From Lentimicrobium sp. (GTDB lineage Bacteria > Bacteroidota > Bacteroidia > Bacteroidales > Lentimicrobiaceae), in the NCBI GenBank assembly GCA_023957275.1, contig JAMLHF010000001.1:114568-178567 (forward strand): a stretch of 64,000 nt of DNA, written 5' to 3'. The notes below the pieces were generated by a model. That model searched no databases and was not told where the DNA came from. It saw only the letters and a list, made by a program, of their open reading frames with translations. Of this stretch, positions 55,927 to 64,000 are shown piece by piece. The number at the start of each line of letters is the position of its first letter. Position 1 is the first letter of the stretch. The translations under genes and the position numbers were made by a program.

Positions 55927-57834
55927 ATGGCCCGGAAAAACCGGAAGCAGGAAGAAATTATTCACGATTCGCATGAGCGGAGCAAAAAGTACGGGGTCAC
56001 GCGCGATCAGCAATACCCTTCACTGCTGCTCTCAGAGCAGGAAAAAGCAGTTTTGCTTGACGAAAACCGTGACCTGATCCGCGTTGCCGGACCTTTCCTC
56101 GACATGCTCTATAATTTTCTGGAAGGATCGGGATTTATCATTTTACTTACCGATAAAAACGGCTGCATTCTCAGCATAACCGGCGATCCTGAGCCCGTAA
56201 CCGCAGCCGCCGGATTGAATATGGTAGTGGGCGCGTATATGAATGAAATGAGTATAGGCACCAATGCCATGGGAACCGCGCTGAGTGAAAATTCCCCCGT
56301 TCAGGTATCTGCCTCCGAGCATTTTATAACCGCGTATCACCGTTGGACCTGTTCCGCCGCCCCTGTGCATGATGATGCCGGGAATATCATCGGTACGGTT
56401 AACCTTACCGGAGGTCGCGAACTTGTTCATCCGCACACCCTCGGCCTGGTGGTTGCAGCCGTTACTGCCATCGAAAATCAGCTGAAAAACCTGAAAAATG
56501 AGTACCGCCTGAAGGAATCAGCCAGGTACATCAGCCAGGTGATGGATTCACTATCACTGGCTGTGATGTCGGTAAGTGAAGACGGGCTGATCACATCCGC
56601 CAACAAGATGGCTCACAAATTACTGAAATATCAGAATGGCATGCTTTCGGGAAAAGCGATTGATGGTTGCATTCCCGATTATAAAAAGCTACTTCAGGCC
56701 ATTCATGAGCCGGGTATTATGCTTGATGAGGACACCCAGATCATCACCTCCTCCGGTCCTGAGTCATTCAGCCTGAACGCCTACCCGATTACCCGGCCTG
56801 ACGGGAAAATTGAAGGCATGGTCATCAGTTTCAGGGAGATGAAAAGGGTGTACAAAACCGTGAATAAATACACGGGTATGCATGCCCGGTACACTTTTGA
56901 AGACCTGATCGGCGAGAGTGATGAGCTCAGGCGGGTGACGGAATATGCAAAAACGGTATCCGACAGCCCGTCAACCGTGCTGATTACAGGGGAAAGCGGC
57001 ACCGGCAAAGAGGTAATTGCCCAATCCATGCATAACCACAGCGCCAGGGCATCGAATGGTTTTGTAGCCCTCAACTGCGGCGCCATTCCCGCCACCTGAT
57101 CAGGCAGGCTGTTTGGCTACGACGAAGGGGCGTTCACCGGAGCTTTCAAGGGCGGAAGACCGGGAAAATTCGAGCTGGCTAACGGAGGCACACTGTTTTT
57201 GGACGAAATCGGCGAAATGCCGCCCGACATGCAGGTGAAATTGCTCAGAACATTGCAGGAGGGTGTAATCACCCGTGTTGGAGGAAGCAGACAAATTCCG
57301 GTTGATGTCCGGATTATCGCAGCAACAAATAAAAATCTGAAAGAAGAAATTGAAAAAGGCACATTCCGGAGCGACCTCTTTTACCGGCTGAGTGTCATCC
57401 CGATCCATCTGCCCGCCCTGCGGGAGCGCAGAGAGGATATACCACTGCTGATCAGCTATTTCCTGAACCTGAAGTCTGTAAAACTGAAAAAGAGCACACC
57501 GGAAATCAGCAAGGATTTGTTTATCAGGCTTACCGGTTACCACTGGCCCGGCAATATCAGGGAGCTGGAAAATTTTATCGAAAAATATGTGAATCTGGGT
57601 GGAGACCTTTCCTTCGATCCTGAATCATTTTCTGCAGAAAAAAAGAGCGCATCAAAGGAATCATCCGGCAATGACAAGCCCGGAGGGACAATCCTCAACC
57701 TGGCTGAAGCTGAAAAACAAACCATTTTGTCAGCGCTCAGGGCAACAGAAAGTAACATCAGCCAGACTGCCAGATTACTGGGTATAAGCCGGAACGCGCT
57801 TTACGAAAAAATGAAGCGCCACGGCATCGGTTGA
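55927..57834 (+). pseudogene. Sigma-54-dependent activator (GAF-PAS-AAA+-Fis), interrupted by an in-frame stop
   Basis: The gene would encode about 635 residues: a GAF-like sensor (about 60-190, as in AcoR/DhaR), a PAS domain (about 200-310), an AAA+ domain and a C-terminal Fis-type helix-turn-helix (NISQTARLLGISRNALYEKM). Walker A is GESGTGKE (355-362), and past the interruption GAFTGA, the FLDEIGEM Walker B and the later AAA+ motifs are intact. A TGA at 57097-57099 ends translation after residue 390, in the segment that normally reads L-(L/I)-x-S-E before LFGY. Compared with the family this place is one codon short, as if a 1-base and a 2-base deletion had occurred close together. It is a recent pseudogene, or an assembly error. 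Its product may have regulated the redox operon downstream. Confidence 0.75.
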
Positions 57835-57969
57835 AGTCCGGATGCAAGGTGAACCGATACCCGGATTTGCCACGAACTTCTGCCTGAAATTTGTCAAGTA
57901 TTGTCTGCTGCAATCATCCTGACCAGCCCCCCATCTGTCAATTACCAGCATCTTTTTCTCAGGGATTTA

Positions 57970-57986
57970 CTGAATCTCGGATTCAG
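57970..57986 (+). promoter_or_regulatory. Inverted repeat, candidate operator upstream of the redox operon
   Basis: CTGAATC-TCG-GATTCAG is a perfect 7-bp inverted repeat with a 3-base spacer, about 132 bases before the nuoE-like start. That is a usual distance for an upstream site of an enhancer-binding activator such as the neighbouring broken gene. No good -24/-12 sigma-54 promoter is seen in the gap. Confidence 0.4.
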
Positions 57987-58117
57987 ATTCCAGGCCGGAA
58001 AGGCATATTCCGCTGTTTATCTGAACTTTACACAGTATTTAGAAGAAATATAAATTAAAGGAAATTTCTATCTATAATATCCGGAATTTCTACTTTTAAC
58101 GCAAAAACAATTTATCC

Positions 58118-58648
58118 ATGCGCGTTGCACGAATTCAAAAAGCAGAAAAGCCTTTCAATGGTGAAGTTCCTGACCTCAACCTGCTGAACCCGCTTATAGA
58201 GAAATACAAAGAGCGCAAAGGGAATATGATCCCCCTGCTTCAGGGAGCCCAGAACATTTATGGTTATATCCCCCGCCAGGCTTTTGAGAAAATTTCAGCG
58301 GATACAGGTTTAAGTCTCAGCGAAATGTATGGCGTGGCAACATTCTACGCACAGTTCAGGCTGAAACCCGTTGGAAAACACATCATCAAAGTTTGTCACG
58401 GAACAGCCTGCCATGTTCAGAATGCCAACTCCATCACCGATGCCATTCAGGATTCATTAAAGATCAAAGATACGGAAACCACTGAAGACGGCCTGTTTAC
58501 GCTTGAATCCGTGGCCTGTCTCGGATGTTGCTCCCTGGCACCGGTCATGATGATAGGCGAAGACACTTTTGGTAAACTTACCGGAAAGGAAGCGGTGAAG
58601 ATCATCAAGGAAATCAGGTTAAAGGAAAACCGGCAGGAAGAAAAATAA
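58118..58648 (+). CDS. NuoE/HndA-like [2Fe-2S] subunit
   Basis: The 176-residue protein is a 24-kDa-type thioredoxin-fold subunit of NADH-oxidising complexes. The four cysteine ligands of the [2Fe-2S] cluster fit the usual spacing (CHGTAC, then VACLGCC). The helical N-terminal domain (LLNPLIEKYKERKGNMIPLL) is also typical. It is the first gene of the operon, 34 bases before the NuoF-like subunit, and passes electrons between that subunit and the large redox subunit. Full-length. Confidence 0.93.
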   Translation: MRVARIQKAEKPFNGEVPDLNLLNPLIEKYKERKGNMIPLLQGAQNIYGYIPRQAFEKISADTGLSLSEMYGVATFYAQFRLKPVGKHIIKVCHGTACHVQNANSITDAIQDSLKIKDTETTEDGLFTLESVACLGCCSLAPVMMIGEDTFGKLTGKEAVKIIKEIRLKENRQEEK

Positions 58649-58682
58649 ACCACTGGATTCATATTGCTTTACATCACGATAT

Positions 58683-60461
58683 ATGAGTAAAACACAGGTA
58701 ATTGTAGGATTGGGCAGTTGCGGCATCGCAGCCGGGGCCGGCAAGACCTACAACAAAATCAAGGCATTGAAAGAAGCCGAAAATCTGGACTTTGAATTGA
58801 AAAAAACCAGTTGTGTAGGCATGTGCTACCGCGAACCACTGGTTGAAATCGTGGACAGCACAGGAACTTACCTTTACGGCGAAATTGATGAGGACAGGGT
58901 ATTTGAGATTATCGACAAACATATCGTCCAGGGAAGTCCGGTAAAAGAATATGTTGTACAGTCAGATCTTTTTAAAACGCCTGAAAATGAATTTCTTGAC
59001 GAACAGGTAAAAATCGTGCTGCGCAACTGCGGACATATGGATCCTGAGAGTATTGAGGAATACCAGGCGCGTCAGGGATATGCCGCCATCCGCAAAATTG
59101 CCGGAGAGCAGATTTCAGGGGCGGATGTTATCCAAAAAGTACTTGATTCCGGAATCAGGGGCCGGGGTGGCGGTGGGTTTCCCACCGGCATGAAATGGCG
59201 GTTTGCCGCCGGCAATCCTTCTGATGAAAAATTCATCATCTGCAATGCCGATGAAGGCGATCCGGGGGCTTTTATGGACCGTTCCGTATTGGAGGGGGAT
59301 CCGCATTCCGTGCTCGAAGGAATGATTATCGGCGCATATGCCATCGGCGCCACCGAAGGAGTCATCTACTGCAGGGCTGAGTATCCCCTGGCCATCAAAC
59401 GGCTCAACATTGCCCTGGACCAGGCCCGCGAGCATGGCTATCTGGGGAAAAATATCCTTGGAATCAAAGGATTTAACTTCGACATACACATCAAAGAGGG
59501 CGCCGGCGCATTTGTCTGCGGTGAAGAAACGGCCCTGATTGCATCGGTGGAAGGTGAACGCGGGATGCCCCGGAAACGCCCTCCATTCCCGGCTGCTTCA
59601 GGATTGTGGCGCAAGCCTACCAACATCAACAATGTTGAGACTTACGCCAATATCCCCTGGATTATTCTCAACGGCCCGGAAGCCTATGCAAAATATGGCA
59701 CCGAAAAAAGCAAGGGCACCAAGGTGTTTGCCCTCGCAGGAAAAATCAGGCGCTCAGGCCTCGTTGAAGTCCCTATGGGCATCACCATCAGGGATGTAAT
59801 CTTTAAATTGGGCGGAGGAATCAAGGACAACAAAAAATTCAAGGCCGTTCAGATGGGAGGCCCCTCCGGCGGGTGTATTCCCGAATACCTGGCCGACACC
59901 ATCGTGGATTACGATTCGGTAAATGCCACAGGCGCCATCATGGGATCAGGCGGTATGGTTGTGATGGATGAAACCACCTGCATGATTGATGTGGCCAAAT
60001 TCTTTCTTGACTTTACTCAAAAGGAAAGTTGCGGAAAATGCACCTTCTGCCGCATAGGGACGAAACGGATGCTTGAAATCCTGAACCGCATCACCGAAGG
60101 AGAAGGCAGGGATGGCGACATCGAACTGCTCGAAGAACTTGCCTACCAGATCAAGGATACGTCGCTTTGCGGACTGGGACAGACAGCGCCGAATCCCGTG
60201 CTCACCACGATCCGCTATTTCCGTGATGAATATGAAGCACATATTTATCACAAAAAATGCCCGGCCAAAGTCTGCAAGAAATTACTGACTTATGAGGTAG
60301 ATCCTGAAAAATGCACCGGGTGCACGGTTTGCGCCAAAAACTGCCCGACCCATGCCATCGATGGCGACAGAAAGCAGATTCATTTCATCCGTCAGGATGC
60401 CTGTATCCGCTGTGGCGAGTGCTATTCGAGATGTAAATTCGACGCCATCAAGATCTTCTGA
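58683..60461 (+). CDS. NuoF/HndC-like NADH-binding subunit with extra iron-sulfur domains
   Basis: The 592-residue protein has an N-terminal thioredoxin-like [2Fe-2S] domain (about 1-95), the NuoF core with the NADH/FMN loops (GIRGRGGGGFPTGMKWRF, CNADEGDPGAFMDRS) and the [4Fe-4S] motif CGKCTFCRIGTKR, and a C-terminal 2[4Fe-4S] ferredoxin domain (CTGCTVCAKNC, CIRCGECYSRC). Of the four expected cysteines in the N-terminal domain only Cys13, Cys44 and Cys48 are present; the first place is Val8, so that cluster may be absent or altered. The subunit feeds or accepts electrons at NAD(H). The gene is followed 33 bases later by the large fused subunit. Confidence 0.93.
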   Translation: MSKTQVIVGLGSCGIAAGAGKTYNKIKALKEAENLDFELKKTSCVGMCYREPLVEIVDSTGTYLYGEIDEDRVFEIIDKHIVQGSPVKEYVVQSDLFKTPENEFLDEQVKIVLRNCGHMDPESIEEYQARQGYAAIRKIAGEQISGADVIQKVLDSGIRGRGGGGFPTGMKWRFAAGNPSDEKFIICNADEGDPGAFMDRSVLEGDPHSVLEGMIIGAYAIGATEGVIYCRAEYPLAIKRLNIALDQAREHGYLGKNILGIKGFNFDIHIKEGAGAFVCGEETALIASVEGERGMPRKRPPFPAASGLWRKPTNINNVETYANIPWIILNGPEAYAKYGTEKSKGTKVFALAGKIRRSGLVEVPMGITIRDVIFKLGGGIKDNKKFKAVQMGGPSGGCIPEYLADTIVDYDSVNATGAIMGSGGMVVMDETTCMIDVAKFFLDFTQKESCGKCTFCRIGTKRMLEILNRITEGEGRDGDIELLEELAYQIKDTSLCGLGQTAPNPVLTTIRYFRDEYEAHIYHKKCPAKVCKKLLTYEVDPEKCTGCTVCAKNCPTHAIDGDRKQIHFIRQDACIRCGECYSRCKFDAIKIF

Positions 60462-60494
60462 ACCGGCTATTTTTAATAAAAGCAAGAGAATCCA

Positions 60495-63400
60495 ATGAAG
60501 AATAAAGTCAACATTATTATAAACGATCAGTTAGCAAAGGGTTACGAAGGTGAAACCATACTTACCGCAGCCCGCAGGCTGGGCATCGAAATTCCAACCC
60601 TTTGCGACGATCCCCGTCTTGAACCTTTTACATCCTGCTATGTCTGTGTGGTAGAGGTTGAAGGTATGCGCGGCATGCAGCCGTCCTGCTCCACACGCAT
60701 CGCCGAAGGAATGAAGATAAAAACCCACAGCGAGAAAGTGCTGAAAGCAAGGAAAACGGCACTTGAGCTCATGCTCAGCAACCATTACGCCGATTGCGTG
60801 GGGCCGTGCAAGCAGACCTGTCCGGCCGGGGTAGATGTTCAGGGGTATATTTCACTGATAGAGAAGGGATTATATAATGATGCCGTGGCAGTTATCAAGG
60901 AAACAAATCCGCTGCCGGCCATCTGCGGACGTGTATGCGTGCGTCCCTGCGAAGTAGCCTGCCGCCGTAACCTACTCGACGAGGGTGCACCCGTTGGCAT
61001 CGACTACCTGAAACGGTTTGCTTCCGATATCGACCTCGATTCACCCGATAAATTCAAACCGCACATTCATCCCGACACCGGAAAACGTGTTGCCGTTATC
61101 GGTGCAGGACCGGGCGGACTTTCAGCAGCATTTTTCCTGAGAAAAGAAGGGCATGCGGTGGATATTTATGAAGCCAGCCCGGCCGCCGGCGGATGGCTGA
61201 GGTATGGTATCCCCGAATACCGGCTGCCCAACGACCTGTTGCAGCGCGAAGTGGATAACATCACCGAAATGGGGGTAAATATCCACTATAACAAACGGCT
61301 TGGCGAAAACATCAGTTACAGGGATCTGAGGTTAAAATATAACGCAACCATTCTTGCCATCGGCTCTCAGAAAGGTACCGGGATTGGGTGCGAAGGCGAC
61401 GATGCTGACGGCGTGTTTGCAGGTACTGACTTTCTGAAGGCGCTGGAGTTAAATAAATCCGACAAACCTGATTTCACAGGAAAAACGGTAGTTGTTGTCG
61501 GGGGTGGCAATACCGCCATGGACTGCTGCCGTACTTCGCGCAGGCTCGGCGCTTCAAAGGTTTACGTAATATACCGCCGTACCGAAAAGGAGATGCCGGC
61601 CAATCCGATCGAGATCCACGAATCAAAACTGGAAGGCGTAGAATATATGTTCCTGACGCTTCCGCTGAAAGTTAAAAAAGATGAAAAGGGCCGAATTAAA
61701 GGGATGATCTGCATCCGCATGGAGCTGGGCGAACCTGATGCTTCAGGAAGGCGCAGACCGGTACCGGTTCCCGACAGCGAATTTGAGATTGACGTGGATA
61801 TCGCCCTGGCAGCAATTGGCCAGAAAACCGATATACATTTCCTGAATGATATCAATTCAAATGAAACCACAGGACAGCTTGCCGCAAACAAGTGGGGAGA
61901 TCTGGATGCCGATAAAAATACCCTGCAAACGGGCATCCCTTCAATGTTTGCCGCAGGTGACGGGGTCACCGGCCCGGCTACCCTGATACAGGCCATTGCC
62001 CAGGCCCGGATCGCAGCGCTGAGTTGTCATCAGTACCTTACCGGTCAGCCGGTGAAGCCGCGCAAAAAAGAGTTTATCAGCAAACGGGAAAATTTCCGGG
62101 AGCAAACTCCGGCTGATTTTGCCGGAAAGTTCGCTCGTCAGCTCAGGCATGAAATGCCGGTGCTGGATCCTGATCAGCGCAATAACTTTAAAGAAGTTGA
62201 GCTGGGCTATGAAAACGAAGCGGTTGCCGGGCAGGAAGCTGCCCGTTGCCTCGAGTGTGGCTGCACCGCCTATTTTGACTGCGATCTGAAAAAATACTCC
62301 ACCGAATACGAAGCGGAGCAAAAGCACTTCGAAGGTGATCATCGCGAGTATGAAGTAGATTTCAGACATCCCTACATCGAAATTGACAACAACAAGTGCA
62401 TACTCTGCGCCCGATGCGTGAGAATCTGCCACGAGGTGGTCGGTGCCAACGCCCTGGGGCTGGTAAACCGGGGATTTGATACCTATGTAGCTCCAAGCAT
62501 GGGCAACTCGCTGAGCGACACCCAATGTGAATCCTGCGGGCTCTGCCTTTCCACCTGCCCTACCGGCGCCCTTTCCGAAAACAAACTGTTTAAGCCGGGA
62601 CCGGTAAAGACTGAAAGTTTCAACACCATCTGTAACTACTGTTCCGTGGGATGCACCCTGGAGGTTCATCACCGCAACGGCTTTGTGATGGAGGTTAAGG
62701 GGGCAGAAGGCCTTGTAAACCAGGACGGAAACATCTGCCGGTACGGAAAATTCGGTTATCAGTACCTGAATGACCGCAGCCGCCTTACCGTTCCGATGCT
62801 GAAAAAGAACGGAAAGTATGAGCCCATTGAATGGGACGAAGCATTTGAAATCCTGGAAGAAAAGATCAGGTCATCTGTGCCGGAAGAATCTGCATTTTTT
62901 GCCGGGGCCCGTCTTACCAATGAGGAACAATACCTGGTGCAGAAGCTGGCGCGCGGTGGCGCAAAAACCAACAATATCGGAAGTTTCCATTACCTGGGAC
63001 GTGGCACAGGGTATACAAAGCTTACCAAGGCCAACCTGCCGTTCCCCGAGCTTTCCGAATCGAGCCGTGTCTACCTGCTGGGGGCAGAAGTGAGCCGCGA
63101 CAATGCCGTTGCCGGTTTTATGATCTGGAATAACCGGAAGATAAATGGTATTCCGGTTGAGGTTATCACTGCGCCTGACAAAAGTACTTCGGAGCATAAA
63201 GCCGATAAACTTATCAGGATAAAATCCTATTACCATTTCGTGAAAGCGGTGAACCATTATCTGCTTGCACACAAACTGGAGAATCAACTCTTTATAAGAG
63301 ACCTGATCGATAATTTCGACGAATACAAGTCACATACACTGCGTGAATCTTTTTCAGACCTGGTAAAGGCATCGGGTGTTGACCGTGAAGAAACCATCAT

Positions 63401-64000
63401 CCGGTTTGCGGTAGATTACAACAATGAAAAAGCGGCGGTCATTGTTTTTTCCGAAAAGGAATTGTCGGGACGCACCTGTTCCGAAATCTTCAACCTTGCC
63501 TGCATCACCGGCAAACACGGGAAAACCGGCAGCGGGCTGATGTTGCTGAAAGAAAAAAACAACAGCCATGGCCTGCACGACATGGGCGTAATGTCAAACC
63601 TGGGCCCGGGGGCCTGCGACTGGGAAGACCCCATCCTCAGACAATCGTTCGAGCACAGCTGGAACTGCGGGGAACTGCCGTCAGGAAACGGTTGCACCCT
63701 GCACGACATGCAAAGCGGCACATACAGGAACCTGTTTATTTTCGGTGAAGACCCTGTGGGATGCGCCGTAAACCAGGAGGAAGTCAGGAATTGGTTTTCC
63801 AAAGCCGGTTTCGTAATGGTGCAGGATTATTTCATGACCGAAACGGCAAAAATGGCTGACCTTGTATTACCTGCTTCACTACCCTGGGAGACCGGAGGCA
63901 CCTTTACCAACAGTCAGAAAGTGATCCAGAAAATCGACAAGGCATTGGAACCTGCGATTCAATATGAAGGATGGAAACAAACCGATAAGCTGCTTTCGCG
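60495..64000 (+). CDS. NuoG/formate-dehydrogenase-like large subunit fused to a GltD/NfnB-like module (C-terminus outside window)
   Basis: The frame is open from the ATG at 60495 to the window end, giving 1168 residues. Domains in order: [2Fe-2S] ferredoxin (Cys37, 48, 51, 65); a GltD/NfnB-like flavin module with cysteine clusters (101-156), FAD loop GAGPGG (203-208) and NADPH loop GGGNTA (336-341), to about 520; two [4Fe-4S] ferredoxin sites (Cys635-645 and Cys678-688); then a molybdopterin-oxidoreductase-type part with its own [4Fe-4S] ligands (Cys713, 716, 720, 748). At the place where formate dehydrogenases bind molybdenum through Cys or Sec, the segment NNIGSFHYLGRGTGY has none (Gly835 at the aligned place), as in NuoG. 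So it is not an ordinary formate dehydrogenase. With the NuoE/F genes it suggests an NADH/NADPH/ferredoxin electron-transfer complex. The end of the protein is not seen. Confidence 0.88.
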   Translation, partial: MKNKVNIIINDQLAKGYEGETILTAARRLGIEIPTLCDDPRLEPFTSCYVCVVEVEGMRGMQPSCSTRIAEGMKIKTHSEKVLKARKTALELMLSNHYADCVGPCKQTCPAGVDVQGYISLIEKGLYNDAVAVIKETNPLPAICGRVCVRPCEVACRRNLLDEGAPVGIDYLKRFASDIDLDSPDKFKPHIHPDTGKRVAVIGAGPGGLSAAFFLRKEGHAVDIYEASPAAGGWLRYGIPEYRLPNDLLQREVDNITEMGVNIHYNKRLGENISYRDLRLKYNATILAIGSQKGTGIGCEGDDADGVFAGTDFLKALELNKSDKPDFTGKTVVVVGGGNTAMDCCRTSRRLGASKVYVIYRRTEKEMPANPIEIHESKLEGVEYMFLTLPLKVKKDEKGRIKGMICIRMELGEPDASGRRRPVPVPDSEFEIDVDIALAAIGQKTDIHFLNDINSNETTGQLAANKWGDLDADKNTLQTGIPSMFAAGDGVTGPATLIQAIAQARIAALSCHQYLTGQPVKPRKKEFISKRENFREQTPADFAGKFARQLRHEMPVLDPDQRNNFKEVELGYENEAVAGQEAARCLECGCTAYFDCDLKKYSTEYEAEQKHFEGDHREYEVDFRHPYIEIDNNKCILCARCVRICHEVVGANALGLVNRGFDTYVAPSMGNSLSDTQCESCGLCLSTCPTGALSENKLFKPGPVKTESFNTICNYCSVGCTLEVHHRNGFVMEVKGAEGLVNQDGNICRYGKFGYQYLNDRSRLTVPMLKKNGKYEPIEWDEAFEILEEKIRSSVPEESAFFAGARLTNEEQYLVQKLARGGAKTNNIGSFHYLGRGTGYTKLTKANLPFPELSESSRVYLLGAEVSRDNAVAGFMIWNNRKINGIPVEVITAPDKSTSEHKADKLIRIKSYYHFVKAVNHYLLAHKLENQLFIRDLIDNFDEYKSHTLRESFSDLVKASGVDREETIIRFAVDYNNEKAAVIVFSEKELSGRTCSEIFNLACITGKHGKTGSGLMLLKEKNNSHGLHDMGVMSNLGPGACDWEDPILRQSFEHSWNCGELPSGNGCTLHDMQSGTYRNLFIFGEDPVGCAVNQEEVRNWFSKAGFVMVQDYFMTETAKMADLVLPASLPWETGGTFTNSQKVIQKIDKALEPAIQYEGWKQTDKLLS

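Noticed and set aside
57097-57099. Selenocysteine or programmed readthrough at the TGA
   Set aside because: The family has Leu or a similar residue at this place, the site is also one codon short, and no selenocysteine-type hairpin is visible downstream. Deletions explain it better.
57835-58117. Sigma-54 promoter upstream of the redox operon
   Set aside because: I looked for GG-N10-GC; only spacings of 8 or 13 occur, so none is annotated.
60495-64000. Formate dehydrogenase alpha subunit
   Set aside because: The domain order and the [4Fe-4S] motif fit, but no Cys or Sec is found where molybdenum is bound, so a catalytic formate dehydrogenase is not supported.
1-64000. tRNA, rRNA, CRISPR arrays, integrases or transposases
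   Set aside because: None was seen when all gaps and large genes were read; small divergent RNAs would be missed by eye.

Overview
The window looks like chromosomal DNA from an anaerobic Bacteroidota, most likely of the Bacteroidales/Marinilabiliales type. The signs are a fused LpxC-FabZ, the type IX secretion (T9SS) regulator PorX, several proteins with T9SS C-terminal sorting domains, a head-GIN (DUF2807) protein, and start-proximal TAnnTTTG (-7) promoter boxes. I see no phage, insertion sequence, CRISPR array, rRNA or tRNA.

Layout. 1-5.1 kb: an SLC12-like transporter cut by the left edge, alanine dehydrogenase, TsaE and PorX on the minus strand. 5.2-12.4 kb: a plus-strand envelope block with an HD phosphohydrolase, LpxD, LpxC-FabZ, LpxA, an ABC ATPase, EF-P with a clear terminator, and a second LpxD-like acyltransferase; together these give lipid A acylation and the fatty-acid dehydratase. 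12.5-19.5 kb: a GRAM-like protein, then a polysaccharide module (O-antigen ligase, two Wzz-like proteins, a Wzx flippase) divergent from a glycosyltransferase. 19.5-31.9 kb: PutP, a nested inverted repeat, a DUF4386/Crp-Fnr pair, MurB, two more glycosyltransferases, FtsE, a large hybrid histidine kinase and an SRPBCC protein. 32-35.5 kb: GatE and GatD, the tRNA-dependent amidotransferase pair regarded as archaeal. 35.6-43.8 kb: a secreted nuclease/phosphatase-fold protein, a glycosyltransferase, an ECF sigma/anti-sigma module with surface proteins, and CinA. 44-49.9 kb: T9SS cargo proteins and two decayed gene remnants. 50.8-54.9 kb: a second ECF sigma/anti-sigma module with DUF4097-like and DUF2807 proteins and a small beta-barrel. 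55.1-57.8 kb: a queuosine-precursor transporter and a sigma-54 activator interrupted by a stop codon. 58.1-64 kb: a NuoE/NuoF/NuoG-GltD electron-transfer operon cut by the right edge.

The most notable points are GatDE in a bacterial context; the terminal redox operon, whose large subunit joins ferredoxin, GltD-like and molybdopterin-type modules but lacks the Mo-ligating Cys/Sec; its broken neighbouring regulator; an inner-membrane anti-sigma segment fused to an outer-membrane-type barrel; and the nested palindromic repeat near 21.4 kb. All functional calls come from reading the sequence by eye; no database search was run.
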